The notes below the pieces were generated by a model, which was not told where the DNA came from, did no database searches, and saw only the letters and a program-made list of their open reading frames with translations. The position numbers and the translations under genes were made by a program. A stretch of 64,000 nt of DNA from Bacteroidales bacterium (GTDB lineage Bacteria > Bacteroidota > Bacteroidia > Bacteroidales > WCHB1-69), in contig JAFXTS010000005.1 of the NCBI GenBank assembly GCA_017535665.1, positions 1 through 64,000 on the forward strand, read 5' to 3'. Within the stretch, counting starts at the first letter, position 1; each line of letters starts with the position of its first letter. Positions 33,101-42,169 of this stretch are shown here, in pieces.

Positions 33101-33399
33101 AGTGGCATCCCTATTTCGCCGACGGTGTGAAGGTGCTGAACGAGGTGTCGATATTGCCCACGTGGGAGTTCCTGCAGCAGAATGTCAGGGAAGGGGAGGT
33201 GCGGCCGAAGATCACCTTCCGTCCCGACCGTATTGTACAGTTAGCGGATGCCGTGGTGGTGCTGGACTACAAGACGGGGCATCCTACCGAAAAGGTGCGG
33301 GAAGAGTACGAGCGGCAGGTGGCCACCTACGTGGAGCTGCTGCGCGACATGTCGCTAGGGCCTGTGCGCGGGGAGGTACTGTATCTGAATGAAATGTAG
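30169..33399 (+). CDS. UvrD-family helicase/exonuclease (RecB/AddA-like)
   Basis: The 1076-residue protein has SF1 helicase motifs: Walker A MASAGAGKTTSL near residue 7-16, motif Ia TFTNNSTAEMK near 43, DExx-type FFVDEFQDTSRMQW near 385, VNYRSDG near 467, and motif V/VI ISTIHKSKGLQYP near 745 and VAQTRAENRLY near 825. A C-terminal RecB-type PD-(D/E)xK nuclease ends the protein (ITFRPDRIVQL, VVVLDYKTG). Such proteins process double-strand breaks for recombination. The AddB-like partner often found next to it in Bacteroidetes is not present here. It is followed immediately by a transposase remnant. Confidence 0.9.
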   Translation: MFKTYMASAGAGKTTSLVAEYLTICLRDDHSVGNFRKILAVTFTNNSTAEMKSRIVETLQQFAFLPQSEWGGSAQPIADMVMSSLPELTLQQLQQRSEKLLAEILYDYSNFSISTIDGFFQRIVRAFAFELGISMSYEVEVTLDDFFQQTIDLLLNRISKENPDLRDAVIDLVEDQMAEKGRWRIDGRLLELLEIVYGDESAAEPLSALSACEQLRECLKKLAKRIAEARKQLLEVSEGANDFLKSLELDASKLVKGRGNGSIYCWFTQYNPFILKNYSCLNDLEHAYFLKEEGEESDVKNAKIIERCQKMFGAQKEFFRLKVLYGRTQTLSLLFELKSIMDEIRERDNKFFLSDTNFKIHSEIKDDDTPFIYEKIGNQYRYFFVDEFQDTSRMQWENLIPLLKNALAYPDGKAILFGDVKQAIYRFRNGDAQLLTDLSAEAATEEYLKLMPGDTSCSRRENVPMKVNYRSDGNIVNFNNAFFKRLPKLRGFKTSKPSAGTDDSEKVNPFEKLYLSYYHAVKQEVRAKNEGKGVVIVRFKPPDMKKEEYFEDQVNAAVADALDKGYRLCDIAVLTSSNDDGSLLGQTLTRAGYAVISPESLMLKSSPEVNLVLAVLGYVCRPNDKLSQYIIAHYVHLHHPEDDTEAMEKLIPQLGNEKVFSRFMVNHGKPLSRTELGAKPLFTLVNEILRIFSINTADAFVIALMDNILDYLKNQNGEIASFLDWWERKGESLALKAPSGLNAITISTIHKSKGLQYPVVIMPFTQYGNKYTKTDYWYAKEGEELPFLLMKIQKDMDQYDLGDIYSKESMLSTLDSLNKIYVAQTRAENRLYILTGGTDSKNGNFNWMLYDFVSNSPFGDEADDEVKVHFEHDPDDPLCYWWGNREERRVDSGKSSAHESEQISKMYIADFQPKDLSTHIVKKETPEQEVGNAIHDYLSRQTHFPLTEEDVNTWKIEDSQPYSTEIREALRCIARHTEWHPYFADGVKVLNEVSILPTWEFLQQNVREGEVRPKITFRPDRIVQLADAVVVLDYKTGHPTEKVREEYERQVATYVELLRDMSLGPVRGEVLYLNEM

Positions 33400-33504
33400 A
33401 CGCGAGAGTATTACGACCAAATCATTCGTGATACAGTTGAAATGAACCACATCGCCTAATATATAGAACAGAATCCCGTGAGATGGTATTCTGTTCGGAA
33501 GTGA
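33400..33504 (+). pseudogene. C-terminal remnant of a RAYT (Y1/IS200-like REP-associated transposase)
   Basis: Directly after the helicase stop, the frame starting at 33400 reads TREYYDQIIRDTVEMNHIA, a stop (TAA at 33457-33459), then YIEQNPVRWYSVRK and TGA. The combination of EYYD-IIR and YIEQNP-RW is the conserved end of REP-associated tyrosine transposases. The HUH and catalytic tyrosine regions are gone, and one nonsense codon breaks the rest. It is a fossil mobilised element. Confidence 0.8.
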
Positions 33505-33516
33505 AATCGGTCGCGA

Positions 33517-33759
33517 TTAGATTTCTTTTACAGTCCAACCATTGGCATTTCTAATGTCAGATGGTCTCCCAATGCCTTTTTCCCATACAAGGCCAGTTTG
33601 TTTCAAGAAATCATCTGAAGGAATACAATCTTTGAATCTGGACTCTACTACCCATGATTTTGAATCATTGCTCGACCGGCTCACGGGACTTCCATCGGGA
33701 TATGTAACCCATTGTAATTCACCACTTCCTTTTGCTGTAACCATTAATTTGTATGCCAT
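33517..33759 (-). CDS. Hypothetical 80-residue protein
   Basis: The small frame encodes MAYKLMVTAKGSGELQWVTY followed by a Trp- and Ser-rich sequence ending in IRNANGWTVKEI. No signal peptide or membrane helix is seen and no family is recognised. It lies next to the transposase remnant, read in the opposite direction, and has no clear promoter. The amino-acid composition looks protein-like (beta-rich, many Gly/Trp), so I consider it probably real. Confidence 0.45.
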   Translation of the reverse strand: MAYKLMVTAKGSGELQWVTYPDGSPVSRSSNDSKSWVVESRFKDCIPSDDFLKQTGLVWEKGIGRPSDIRNANGWTVKEI

Positions 33760-33893
33760 AATATAAAAATTTTTGAAAGGCTTCTTTTTCTTAACAAAAC
33801 TTATCAGACCTTGCGAAGTCCGTTAGACAAAACCTGAAAAGTTGACGCATATTATTTTTGCATTTCCAACAGTATAGCTGCGTTTTTTGAAAT

Positions 33894-34244
33894 TTATTGT
33901 TGTGGCAGGTTGATCCACAGTTTGAAAAGTTCCAGCATAGACATTTCATCGGTTGCCTCTGCACCCATCTCCTGCAGCATCGTGGCGCGCTCGTGTCGAT
34001 CGCTGGCTTGCTTTTCGTTGATATGAGCTATGAGACGTGCGGCAAACTCGCGGATGCTCCATGTGTCATCCATATCAAAATGTTCTTCCGCCGCGATCTC
34101 GCGCAGCGCTTCAGCTTTGGTTTCGGCCTGTAGAAATGGCTCCATCCAACACTCAATGTTGATGTCGTTTTCCAACAGCTCGATGGCACGATATCTATAG
34201 GTTAGCGCAGTTTGAATGTGATGGGTTATTTGGGTGTTTTGCAT
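33894..34244 (-). CDS. Hypothetical helical acidic protein
   Basis: From the ATG at 34244 the product has 116 residues (MQNTQITHHIQTALTYRYRA), strongly helical and rich in Glu, Ala and Met, without signal peptide or membrane segment. The frame is open to 34298, but the extra 18 residues are a low-complexity Ser/Phe stretch translated from the AT-rich leader, so the inner ATG is preferred. No family recognised. It is divergent from dnaB, separated by a 230-base gap that also carries the dnaB promoter. Confidence 0.55.
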   Translation of the reverse strand: MQNTQITHHIQTALTYRYRAIELLENDINIECWMEPFLQAETKAEALREIAAEEHFDMDDTWSIREFAARLIAHINEKQASDRHERATMLQEMGAEATDEMSMLELFKLWINLPQQ

Positions 34245-34435
34245 GATGAAAGATTGGTTAATGATAAAAGATGAAAATGGTGATGATATATAAGGCATTT
34301 CCCTTAAAAAATAAGTTTTGTTCCAAAATTATTTTTTTATTCCACAAAAAAGTGAGGGTTATCAACCGCAATCAACAGCAGAAAAATATTTTTCCACAAT
34401 CGGCTAATTGGGCCTTTTGTGCGAAAAAATTGTAG

Positions 34436-34443
34436 TACCTTTG
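34436..34443 (+). promoter_or_regulatory. -7 element of the dnaB promoter
   Basis: TACCTTTG fits TAnnTTTG, and TTTTG at 34415-34419 is a candidate -33 element with slightly short spacing. The ATG of dnaB follows at 34479. Confidence 0.6.
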
Positions 34444-34478
34444 CACCCTTGATTTTATTCACGTAACCTATTTATTTT

Positions 34479-36008
34479 ATGACATCAGAACCCGCTACAG
34501 GACAGCAGACAGAGACAAGATTTAGCTACAAGACCATTGAGGGCGCATTGGGAAATGCCGGCAAGGTGATTCCGCAGGCTGTGGGCTTCGAGCAGGCCGT
34601 GCTCGGCGCGCTGATGATTGACCGCGATGCGGTGTCGAATGTGGTGGACACCCTCCGCTCGGGGATGTTCTACCGTGAGCAGCACCAGGCCATCTTCGCC
34701 GCCATCATCCGCCTCTTCCAACTCGACCAGCCTATTGACCTCCTGACGGTGGCCGACCAACTCCGCTCGGAGAAGAAGCTGGAGTTTGTGGGCGGTCCGG
34801 CCTACCTGGCGAAACTCACCAACGGGGTGGCCTCCGCCGCCAACGTCGAATACCACGCCCGTGTGGTGATGGAACGCTACGTGCTGCGCCAGCTTATCTC
34901 CATCTGCGGCGACATCACCAAACAGGCTTTCGACGAGCCTAAGGATGTGATGACCCTGCTCGACAAGGCCGAAACCGACCTGTTCAATGTCATAGAGAGC
35001 AACTTCAGCCGCGAGAGTAAGGAGTTGGGTGTGGTGGTGAAGAAGGCCATGACCGACCTGATGGAGTTGCAGAACTCAGAAGAGAAGTTCAAGGGCGTGC
35101 CGACCGGCATCCGCCGTATCGACGAGGCCATCGGCGGCTGGCAGAACTCCGACCTTATCATCATCGCTGCCCGTCCCGGTATGGGTAAGACCTCCTTCGT
35201 GCTCTCCATCGCCCGCAACGCCGCTATCGACTACGGCAAGAGCGTTGCACTGTTCTCCCTCGAAATGTCGGCCACGCAGCTGGTACACCGCCTTTTCTCC
35301 ATCGAGTCGGGTGTCAGCTCCGAAAAGATTGTCAAGGGCGACCTGATGGATGCCGAGTGGAACCAGCTGATGGAGCGCGTGCATGTGCTGGAGACCGACA
35401 AACTCATCATCGATGATACTCCGCAGCTCTCTATCTTCGACCTGCGCGCTAAGTGCCGCCGGTTGAAGCACCGCTATAATATAGATATGGTGATTGTGGA
35501 CTACCTCCAGCTGATGACCGGCAATGCTGAGGACAAAGGCCGCCACGGCAACCGCGAGCAGGAAATCAGCCAGATCTCCCGTTCCCTCAAGGCGTTAGCC
35601 AAAGACTTGAACATCCCCGTTATCGCTCTTTCGCAGTTGTCGCGCCAGGTGGAGCAGCGTGGCGGTGACAAAAAGCCGATGCTGTCCGACCTTCGTGAGT
35701 CCGGCTCTATCGAGCAGGATGCCGACCAGGTGATGTTCATCTACCGTCCCGAATACTACAAACTCGACACTTTCCCAGACGACGGCTCACCGGCGTTGAA
35801 TCGTGCCGAGATTATGATTGAGAAAAACCGTCACGGCAGCACCTCTTCTATCAAGGTGCGCTTCGAGAAACAATATACCAAGTTCTGCGACGACCTCGAC
35901 TATCAGACCGCCGACAGTCAGGCGGGCATCACCCCCAACATGGAGGAGAATGCCGGCTATGTTACGGTGGAGTCCAATGCCAGCGATGACAGCGAAATGC
36001 CCTTCTAA
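34479..36008 (+). CDS. dnaB: Replicative DNA helicase DnaB
   Basis: The 509-residue protein has the DnaB N-terminal domain ([17 protein letters not shown], about residues 28-135) and the RecA-like C-terminal domain: Walker [14 protein letters not shown] near 229-241, [29 protein letters not shown], Walker [10 protein letters not shown] near 340 and [11 protein letters not shown] near 385. The acidic C-terminal tail ends SDDSEMPF. It unwinds DNA at the replication fork as a hexamer. No intein or insertion is present. It is followed 11 bases later by smpB. Confidence 0.97.
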   Translation: MTSEPATGQQTETRFSYKTIEGALGNAGKVIPQAVGFEQAVLGALMIDRDAVSNVVDTLRSGMFYREQHQAIFAAIIRLFQLDQPIDLLTVADQLRSEKKLEFVGGPAYLAKLTNGVASAANVEYHARVVMERYVLRQLISICGDITKQAFDEPKDVMTLLDKAETDLFNVIESNFSRESKELGVVVKKAMTDLMELQNSEEKFKGVPTGIRRIDEAIGGWQNSDLIIIAARPGMGKTSFVLSIARNAAIDYGKSVALFSLEMSATQLVHRLFSIESGVSSEKIVKGDLMDAEWNQLMERVHVLETDKLIIDDTPQLSIFDLRAKCRRLKHRYNIDMVIVDYLQLMTGNAEDKGRHGNREQEISQISRSLKALAKDLNIPVIALSQLSRQVEQRGGDKKPMLSDLRESGSIEQDADQVMFIYRPEYYKLDTFPDDGSPALNRAEIMIEKNRHGSTSSIKVRFEKQYTKFCDDLDYQTADSQAGITPNMEENAGYVTVESNASDDSEMPF

Positions 36009-36019
36009 ATTTTACTAAA

Positions 36020-36481
36020 GTGTCGAAGAATAAACCTACCAACATCAACATCAAGAACCGCAAGGCGGAGTTTGAGTATTACCTCCACGCCACCTTCACG
36101 GCGGGCATTGTGCTTACTGGCACCGAGATCAAGTCGATACGCGCCGGCAAGGCCAACCTCGCCGACTCATACTGCTCGTTCATCAACAACGAGTTGTGGG
36201 TACACAATATCCATATCAGCGAGTACGCCAACGGCAGTTACAACAATCACGACCCGAAACGTGATCGCAAATTGTTGCTCAACCGCAAGGAACTCAAGAA
36301 GATAGCCTCGAAACTCAATGAGCGTGGGGTGACGATTATTCCTACGAGAATGTGGATTAACGAAAATGGCTATGCCAAGCTCGACATCGCCATTGCGAGA
36401 GGTAAGAAGATGTTCGACAAACGCGACAGCATCAAGGAGAAAGATCAGCGCCGGGCGGCCGCACGCGGTGAGGATGATTGA
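36020..36481 (+). CDS. smpB: SsrA-binding protein SmpB
   Basis: The 153-residue protein carries the SmpB motifs [63 protein letters not shown] and the basic C-terminal tail [18 protein letters not shown], which inserts in the ribosomal mRNA channel. It delivers tmRNA to stalled ribosomes. Translation starts at GTG 36020, fixed by the conserved N-terminus. The tmRNA gene itself is not in the window. Confidence 0.96.
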   Translation: MSKNKPTNINIKNRKAEFEYYLHATFTAGIVLTGTEIKSIRAGKANLADSYCSFINNELWVHNIHISEYANGSYNNHDPKRDRKLLLNRKELKKIASKLNERGVTIIPTRMWINENGYAKLDIAIARGKKMFDKRDSIKEKDQRRAAARGEDD

Positions 36482-36502
36482 TTTTAATTGAAAATAGAAT
36501 AG

Positions 36503-37129
36503 ATGGAAATAGGATTCTCAAAACAGCTGGATGATGCGATCGTGGAGATTTCGAAGCTCCCCGGAATTGGCAGGCGCACGGCGTTGAGGCTGGCCCTCCA
36601 CCTCCTTAAGACCGACCCGCACGAGGTGGCGCTGCTCACCGAATCCATCACGGCCTTGAAAGAGAAGGTGTGCTACTGCAAGGAGTGCCATAACCTTTCC
36701 GATACCGAGGTGTGCGACATCTGCAGCAACCCCAAGCGTGACAAGCGGTTAGTGTGTGTGGTGCGCGACATCCGCGATGTGGTGGCCATCGAAAACACCA
36801 ACCAGTACAACGGCGTTTATCACGTGTTGGGTGGCGTCATCGCGCCGATGGACGGCATCGGGCCGCAGCAGCTCAACATGGAGAGCCTGTTCCAGCGGGT
36901 GGAATCCGGCACGGTAGGGGAGGTGATTCTCGCCCTGCCCGCTACCGTTGACGGAGATACTACTAACTTCTACATTTACAGAAATATACAAGGGAAAGTA
37001 CCCTGCATTACCACCATCGCCCGTGGCATCGGCATTGGCGAGGAATTGGAATACACCGATGAAGTTACCCTCGGTCGCTCGCTGCTGAGCCGCACCACTT
37101 TTGAAACCAGTTACTCGAAACGATCATGA
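36503..37129 (+). CDS. recR: Recombination mediator RecR
   Basis: This 208-residue protein has the RecR helix-hairpin-helix ([17 protein letters not shown], 19-35), a four-cysteine zinc finger (C57/C59, C62, C71, C74), a Toprim domain starting [16 protein letters not shown], and a C-terminal Walker-like region with [12 protein letters not shown]. It acts with RecF/RecO in loading RecA at gaps. Its stop overlaps the transporter start by four bases. Confidence 0.96.
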   Translation: MEIGFSKQLDDAIVEISKLPGIGRRTALRLALHLLKTDPHEVALLTESITALKEKVCYCKECHNLSDTEVCDICSNPKRDKRLVCVVRDIRDVVAIENTNQYNGVYHVLGGVIAPMDGIGPQQLNMESLFQRVESGTVGEVILALPATVDGDTTNFYIYRNIQGKVPCITTIARGIGIGEELEYTDEVTLGRSLLSRTTFETSYSKRS

Positions 37130-38334
37130 TGCATCAGATCTCAGAAATTATTACCAGTACCGTCGGCATCACCTGTCTGGTGATGGTGATGATGCTGCTC
37201 ATTGAATTTGTGAACGTAAGTTCTTCAGGGCATCTGCTGGAAAAACTCCGCAACAGGCCCTTCCTGCAAATTGTGGTGGCCTCGTTACTTGGCCTTATTC
37301 CGGGCTGTATCGGTGGCTTCACCATTGTGTCGCTCTACACCCACCGCGTGCTGTCGTTCGGCGCTCTCGTGGCCGGCATGATCAGCACCTTCGGCGACTC
37401 CGCCTTCCTGCTGTTTGCCATCAGTCCGAAGACCACGTTGCCTTTGTTGGGCGGAATGCTGGTAGTGGCCCTGCTGGGCGGCTTCCTTACCCATCTCGTC
37501 TTCAAGAAACGCACCTTCTACTCCGACGATACCCACACCCTGAAAGTGCATGAGGAGCATACCCACGAGCACGGTCATGCCCAGCTCTCTTTCGCCAACA
37601 TCAAGAAAATCTCCTTTGCCCGCGCCATCCTCATCTTCGGACTGGTCTTCTATCTGGTCGCTTTGGGCACGGGTCTCATCTCCCATGAGCACGGCTCCAT
37701 GCCGCAGGCCGCGGCGGTTGCTGCCCAAACGGAAGTGGAGCATCACCACGAGGCGGTGGAACATCATCATGAGCATCACCATGCGGAAGCTGCTGAACTT
37801 CATGGCGATATGCATCATCATGAGGGGCATCATCACCTTGATGGCGAGGAACACCATCACCACCTGCATGGTGAGAATATCGTGTTCGGCATCTTGGCGC
37901 TACTCACCCTCGTAGTGGTGGCTTTCTGTTCCGAGCATTTCTTGCAGGAACATCTGTGGGAGCACGTCATCAAGCACCATTTCCTGTCGGTGCTGCTCTG
38001 GACGCTCGGCGTGCTGGTGGCGCTGGCTTTGCTCAACCATTTCTTCGACCTTCCCGCCCTGATCGAACAGCACAAATGGCTGCCGTGGGTGCTGCTGTTT
38101 GTGGCGCTCGGCATCGGTATCATCCCCGAATCGCAGCCCCAATTTCTCTGGATCTATCTCTTCGCTGCTGGCACCATCCCTTTCAGCATCCTGCTCGCCA
38201 GCTCCATCGTGCAGGACGGCCATGGTGCACTTCCTCTGCTGGCCTACTCTCGCAAAAGCTTCCTCATGACCAAGGCCGTCAACGTCTTCTTCGGTCTCTT
38301 GGTCGGCCTCTTGGGGCTACTCTTTGGCTTCTAA
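37126..38334 (+). CDS. Putative 10-TM metal exporter (manganese/arsenic-type) with His-rich loop
   Basis: The 402-residue integral membrane protein has about ten hydrophobic segments. It matches the bacterial putative 10-TM heavy-metal exporter family ([55 protein letters not shown]). Cytoplasmic or periplasmic loops between about residues 140 and 248 are extremely histidine-rich ([49 protein letters not shown]), suited to binding divalent cations such as Zn, Ni, Co or Mn. The transported ion is not known. Translation is coupled to recR by an ATGA overlap. Confidence 0.82.
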   Translation: MMHQISEIITSTVGITCLVMVMMLLIEFVNVSSSGHLLEKLRNRPFLQIVVASLLGLIPGCIGGFTIVSLYTHRVLSFGALVAGMISTFGDSAFLLFAISPKTTLPLLGGMLVVALLGGFLTHLVFKKRTFYSDDTHTLKVHEEHTHEHGHAQLSFANIKKISFARAILIFGLVFYLVALGTGLISHEHGSMPQAAAVAAQTEVEHHHEAVEHHHEHHHAEAAELHGDMHHHEGHHHLDGEEHHHHLHGENIVFGILALLTLVVVAFCSEHFLQEHLWEHVIKHHFLSVLLWTLGVLVALALLNHFFDLPALIEQHKWLPWVLLFVALGIGIIPESQPQFLWIYLFAAGTIPFSILLASSIVQDGHGALPLLAYSRKSFLMTKAVNVFFGLLVGLLGLLFGF

Positions 38335-38393
38335 ATCTCTCAAATCTCTCAAATTTTCAAATCTTTCAAATCTTTTAAATCTTCAAATCAACC
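38333..38393. repeat. Degenerate AAATCTTTC-type tandem repeat
   Basis: Directly after the transporter stop codon lie six to seven imperfect 9-10-base units such as AAATCTCTC, AAATTTTC, AAATCTTTC and AAATCTTC, all on the same strand. The tract ends just before the ATG of the methylase at 38400. It is AT-rich and has no hairpin. Confidence 0.85.
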
Positions 38394-38399
38394 CATATC

Positions 38400-39098
38400 A
38401 TGTCACTCTACCTCATTCCGTCCCCTCTGGGAGAATCCGCTTTCGACAAGGTATTTCCGGCTTTCAACAGTCAGATTATCAACGAAATCAAATCCTACAT
38501 TGTAGAAGATGTGCGCACCGAACGCCGTTTTCTGAAGGCATTGGGCATCACCACCCCCATCGATGACCTTACCTTCTTCCATCTGGACAAGCACGACAAG
38601 TCGTTGAATGTGAAGGAGTTCTTGCAGCCCTGTTTGGAAGGGCATCATGTGGGACTTCTTTCGGATGCGGGTGTGCCGTGTGTGGCCGACCCCGGACATC
38701 TGGTGGTGGCCGAGGCGCACCGGATGGGCATCCAGGTGGTGCCGCTGGTGGGCCCCTCCTCCATCGTGCTGGCCCTCATGGCCTCCGGATTGGGCGGTCA
38801 GAATTTTGCATTCCATGGATATCTTCCAATGGAACAGCCTGATAGAGAGAGACGACTCAAACAGCTGGAGGCGGTGTGCCTGAAATATCATCAGACACAG
38901 ATTTTCATCGAAACGCCCTATCGCAACAACCATTTCTTCAACTCCATAGTGTCGGTCTGCGCCCCCAATCTCCGCCTCTGTGTGGCCGCCAACCTCACCT
39001 GCGAGGATGAGATGATCTGTACCAAGACCATCGCACAGTGGCGCAAAACCACTTTGAATTTGCATAAGCAGCCTGCTATTTTTCTTTTGAATTTATAA
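38400..39098 (+). CDS. RsmI-like tetrapyrrole-methylase-family rRNA methyltransferase
   Basis: The 232-residue protein has the TP-methylase fold motifs LYLIPSPLGES, VGLLSDAGVPCVADPGH near 83-99 and VVPLVGPSSIVLALMASG near 112-129, with FIETPYRN near 170. It is closest to RsmI, which 2'-O-methylates C1402 of 16S rRNA. In Bacteroidetes two paralogues exist and this shorter, diverged type may have a different target. SAM is the presumed donor. It begins seven bases after an AT repeat tract. Confidence 0.8.
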   Translation: MSLYLIPSPLGESAFDKVFPAFNSQIINEIKSYIVEDVRTERRFLKALGITTPIDDLTFFHLDKHDKSLNVKEFLQPCLEGHHVGLLSDAGVPCVADPGHLVVAEAHRMGIQVVPLVGPSSIVLALMASGLGGQNFAFHGYLPMEQPDRERRLKQLEAVCLKYHQTQIFIETPYRNNHFFNSIVSVCAPNLRLCVAANLTCEDEMICTKTIAQWRKTTLNLHKQPAIFLLNL

Positions 39099-39123
39099 AT
39101 AATTGATTATAAATAATTTAGGT

Positions 39124-40779
39124 ATGATTAGCGTATATTGTCACAACAACCAGCACAATACATCCTACCCCCATGGCACTTCTCTGATGGAACTGGCTAA
39201 AGCCGAGGGTATCACTTTAAAATACCCCTTGTTGGGCGCATTGGTCAACAACAAGGTGCGCGACATGAACTATCTGATTCACAAGCCCTGCCAGATCCGT
39301 TTTTTCGATGGTTCTTCCCCCTACGGTAACGACATGTACAAGCGTTCGCTTTACTTTATGTTGTTTAAGGTGGTGAGCGATTTGTTGCCGAATGTGAGAC
39401 TGCGTATTTCACATTCGATTTCTGGTGGAAAGTATTGTGCGTTAGATGGTTATCAAGGTGAAATTGATGATGCGCTGGTGAGCCGGCTCAACAATGCGAT
39501 GCATGAGTTGGTGGCGCGCAACATCCCTTTCCGTCGTTTGGAGATGCTTACTCCTGATGCGTTGGCTGAGTATTCCCGTCATGGTATGGACGAAAAGTCG
39601 CGGCTGTTCAAATACCGGAAAAGAATTTTCACCACCATCTATGCGTTGGATGATAAAATCAACTACTATTATGGTTTCTTGGTGCCTTCAACGGGGTATA
39701 TCAAACTTTTCAGCATTGAGAAGTATGAAAGCGGACTTCTGCTGAAGATGCCGCAGCCGAAACATCCTGACACTCTGAGTGCTACACGTAGCAATCCCAA
39801 ACTTTTCGCTATCTATCGCGATTATAAGGAAGGAGCGATGCGGTTTGGGGTTCCATACGTGATGGATATCAATGAGAGAACGGTATCCGGCGAGATTGGG
39901 GATGTGGTTCGGGTGACGGAGGCCATTCAGGAGAACCGTTTTGCGCGGATTGCCGCCGACATTCGCAGTCGTGAAAAGGTGAAGCTGGTGATGATCAGCG
40001 GGCCTTCCAGCTCAGGAAAAACCACCACCTGCAAGCGTATCTCGGTGCAGCTGGCCATACAAGGCTACTGGCCGGTGCAGGTGTCGGTGGACGACTTCTT
40101 TGTGGAACGCGAACAGACCCCGAAAGACAAGGATGGCAAGTTGGATTTTGAGGCGTTGGAAGCTATTGATTTGAAGCTGTTTAACGATACTTTACTCAAG
40201 CTGATGGATGGTCAGGAGGTGGAATTGCCCACTTTCGATTTCCAGCAGGGCAAGAAGTTGTGGTTGGGGAAGAAGGTGCAGATGAAGGAAAACTCCATCC
40301 TCATTATCGAAGGTATCCACTGTCTGAATCCGAAGCTCACCGAGGCCATTCCCGATGAGGTGAAATACAGAATTTTCGTATCGGCGCTCACTTCCATCTC
40401 CATCGATTCGCAGAATCCCATTCCCACCACCGACAACCGATTGATACGCAGAATTGTACGTGACCATAAATACCGTGGCTATTCTGCATTGGATACTTTG
40501 CGCCGGTGGGAGAGTGTGAGAAATGGAGAGGCTAAAAATATCTTTCCTTATCAGGAGAATGCCGATGCGATGGTCAACTCGGCACTGATTTACGAGTTGG
40601 GCATATTGAAGCCTTACGCCGTGCCGGTACTCAATGAGGTGCCGGAAACCGAACCCGAGTATGCGGAAGCGCGCCGACTGCTGAAGCTGCTCTCTTATTT
40701 CAAGTCGATTACACCTGACATGATTCCCGGCACCTCGATTCTCAGAGAGTTTGTGGGAGGCAGTCAGTTTAGTTATTAA
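39124..40779 (+). CDS. Uridine kinase-like nucleoside kinase with N-terminal TGS-like domain
   Basis: Counted from ATG 39124 the product has 551 residues. The N-terminus (about 1-60) resembles a TGS/ubiquitin-like domain (LMELAKAEGITLKYPLLG, ALVNNKVRDMNY). A threonyl-tRNA-synthetase-like second domain with SISGGKYCAL follows. The C-terminal kinase has a P-loop GPSSSGKTTTCK near residue 295, VSVDDFFVER, LIIEGIHCLNP and RLIRRIVRDHKYRG. The order is that of bacterial nucleoside kinases annotated as uridine kinase. An upstream TTG at 39103 is possible but lies in AT-rich leader sequence. Confidence 0.85.
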   Translation: MISVYCHNNQHNTSYPHGTSLMELAKAEGITLKYPLLGALVNNKVRDMNYLIHKPCQIRFFDGSSPYGNDMYKRSLYFMLFKVVSDLLPNVRLRISHSISGGKYCALDGYQGEIDDALVSRLNNAMHELVARNIPFRRLEMLTPDALAEYSRHGMDEKSRLFKYRKRIFTTIYALDDKINYYYGFLVPSTGYIKLFSIEKYESGLLLKMPQPKHPDTLSATRSNPKLFAIYRDYKEGAMRFGVPYVMDINERTVSGEIGDVVRVTEAIQENRFARIAADIRSREKVKLVMISGPSSSGKTTTCKRISVQLAIQGYWPVQVSVDDFFVEREQTPKDKDGKLDFEALEAIDLKLFNDTLLKLMDGQEVELPTFDFQQGKKLWLGKKVQMKENSILIIEGIHCLNPKLTEAIPDEVKYRIFVSALTSISIDSQNPIPTTDNRLIRRIVRDHKYRGYSALDTLRRWESVRNGEAKNIFPYQENADAMVNSALIYELGILKPYAVPVLNEVPETEPEYAEARRLLKLLSYFKSITPDMIPGTSILREFVGGSQFSY

Positions 40780-40787
40780 GGGAAGCG

Positions 40788-41717
40788 ATGAAACTGTTGG
40801 AGTCATACGACGAGGTGTGTGAGCTGGTGCGGGGGCGGCAGGCAGGGGAGATAATCACCGTGCTGGGGCCGACTGCCACGGGCAAGACGCGCCTGGCCGT
40901 ACGCATCGCCCACGATTTCAACGGCGAGATTATCAGTGCCGACTCGCGGCAGGTGTATCGCTCCATGGACATTGGAACGGGGAAGGATTTGTCGGATTAT
41001 GTGGTTGATGGACAGCAAATTCCCTATCACTTGGTGGACGTGGCCGAGCCGGGTACCGAGTTCAATGTGGCGCAGTTCCAGCAGGCGGCTTATCAAGCCA
41101 TCGACGACATCGTGGCGCGGGGCAGGGAGGTGGTGCTGTGTGGTGGTAGCGGCATGTATGTCGAGTCGCTGTTGGGCGGCTACCGGCTGGCTCCGATCGA
41201 GCCGGATGCGGAGCTGCGGGCGCGTCTCGAGGCTATGAGCGACGAGGAACTGACGGCGTTGTTGGCCTCCTTCCATCCGCTGCACAACCATACCGACACC
41301 TGCGAGCGCGAACGGCTGCTCAAGGCCGTGGAGATCGAGTGCTACTACGACCGCCATCCCGAGTGGAAGGAGCAGGTGCGGCGCATCCCGTCCGTCATCT
41401 TCGGCACCACAGCCGACCGCGACATCGTGCGTGCGCGCATCACCCACCGGCTACGACAACGCCTCGATGAGGGGATGGTGGAAGAGGTGGATACCCTTAT
41501 CCGACAGGGAGTTAGCACTCGGCAGCTGATGAAGTACGGTCTCGAGTATAAGTTCTTGACGATGTATCTTTTAGGAGAAATTTCCAAAGAAGAGATGTTC
41601 GAAAAACTCAATACCGCCATTCACCAATTTTCCAAGCGGCAGATGACATGGTTTCGCCGGATGGAGCGGCAAGGCTTTGTGATTCACTGGATTGATGTTT
41701 CAAAATTGAAAATTTAG
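40788..41717 (+). CDS. miaA: tRNA dimethylallyltransferase MiaA
   Basis: The 309-residue enzyme shows the P-loop LGPTATGKTRLAVRIA (26-41), ADSRQVYRSMDIGTGK (51-66), VVLCGGSGMYVESLLGG near 120 and the C-terminal QFSKRQMTWFRRM. It adds a dimethylallyl group to A37 of tRNAs reading UNN codons. The motif GTGKDLSDY differs from the common GTAKP form, as in the second MiaA-type found in Bacteroidetes, so a paralogue elsewhere in the genome is possible. It lies eight bases after the kinase gene. Confidence 0.88.
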   Translation: MKLLESYDEVCELVRGRQAGEIITVLGPTATGKTRLAVRIAHDFNGEIISADSRQVYRSMDIGTGKDLSDYVVDGQQIPYHLVDVAEPGTEFNVAQFQQAAYQAIDDIVARGREVVLCGGSGMYVESLLGGYRLAPIEPDAELRARLEAMSDEELTALLASFHPLHNHTDTCERERLLKAVEIECYYDRHPEWKEQVRRIPSVIFGTTADRDIVRARITHRLRQRLDEGMVEEVDTLIRQGVSTRQLMKYGLEYKFLTMYLLGEISKEEMFEKLNTAIHQFSKRQMTWFRRMERQGFVIHWIDVSKLKI

Positions 41718-41721
41718 AAGT

Positions 41722-42141
41722 ATGCATAGTTTGTTGGATTATGATGCTAAAGTGCTGTTGGCATGGCATGAGAGCTTGAAGGGTGACAACCGTTTCACTG
41801 AATTTCTGCTGCATAACGGCTTCCCCGAGCTGGCGGCCTTGTCGCGGGCAATCCTTTCCGACCTCGATGCGCTCAAGTGGCTGATGGACAACGGCTATCC
41901 CGAGTTCGCCATCCTCAGCGATGCCATCGACGACGAGGACGAAGCCATCGAATGGTTGGAAAAGGCCCATTGCGACTTCCTCTCCAAGTTTGCCGCCGCC
42001 TGCCGCAAAGATGATGCTGCCATCAAGTGGTTTGTCGATAATGAGTTGCACGGCTTTATCCCCATCATCCGCACCATCCACGACATCCTATTGTTCCAGT
42101 CGTGGGATTCGTCTGACATTCATAGAAGAAGAATGTCGTAA
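41722..42141 (+). CDS. Hypothetical helical-repeat protein
   Basis: A 139-residue acidic protein starting four bases after miaA. Three degenerate units of about 30 residues can be aligned: FLLHNGFPELAALSRAI, LMDNGYPEFAILSDAI and FVDNELHGFIPIIRTI. These are separated by DALKWL, EAIEWL and AAIKWF. The pattern suggests an ankyrin-like helical solenoid. There is no signal peptide and no named family I recognise. It is probably cotranscribed with miaA and converges on rnpB. Confidence 0.65.
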   Translation: MHSLLDYDAKVLLAWHESLKGDNRFTEFLLHNGFPELAALSRAILSDLDALKWLMDNGYPEFAILSDAIDDEDEAIEWLEKAHCDFLSKFAAACRKDDAAIKWFVDNELHGFIPIIRTIHDILLFQSWDSSDIHRRRMS

Positions 42142-42169
42142 GAAAAAATCTATTCTAAAAAAAAGAAAA

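Noticed and set aside
33760..33893. TTGAC plus TATTTTTG near 33845-33870 as a plus-strand promoter
   Set aside because: Only a minus-strand gene follows, and no plus-strand frame or RNA is evident before dnaB, which has its own promoter.
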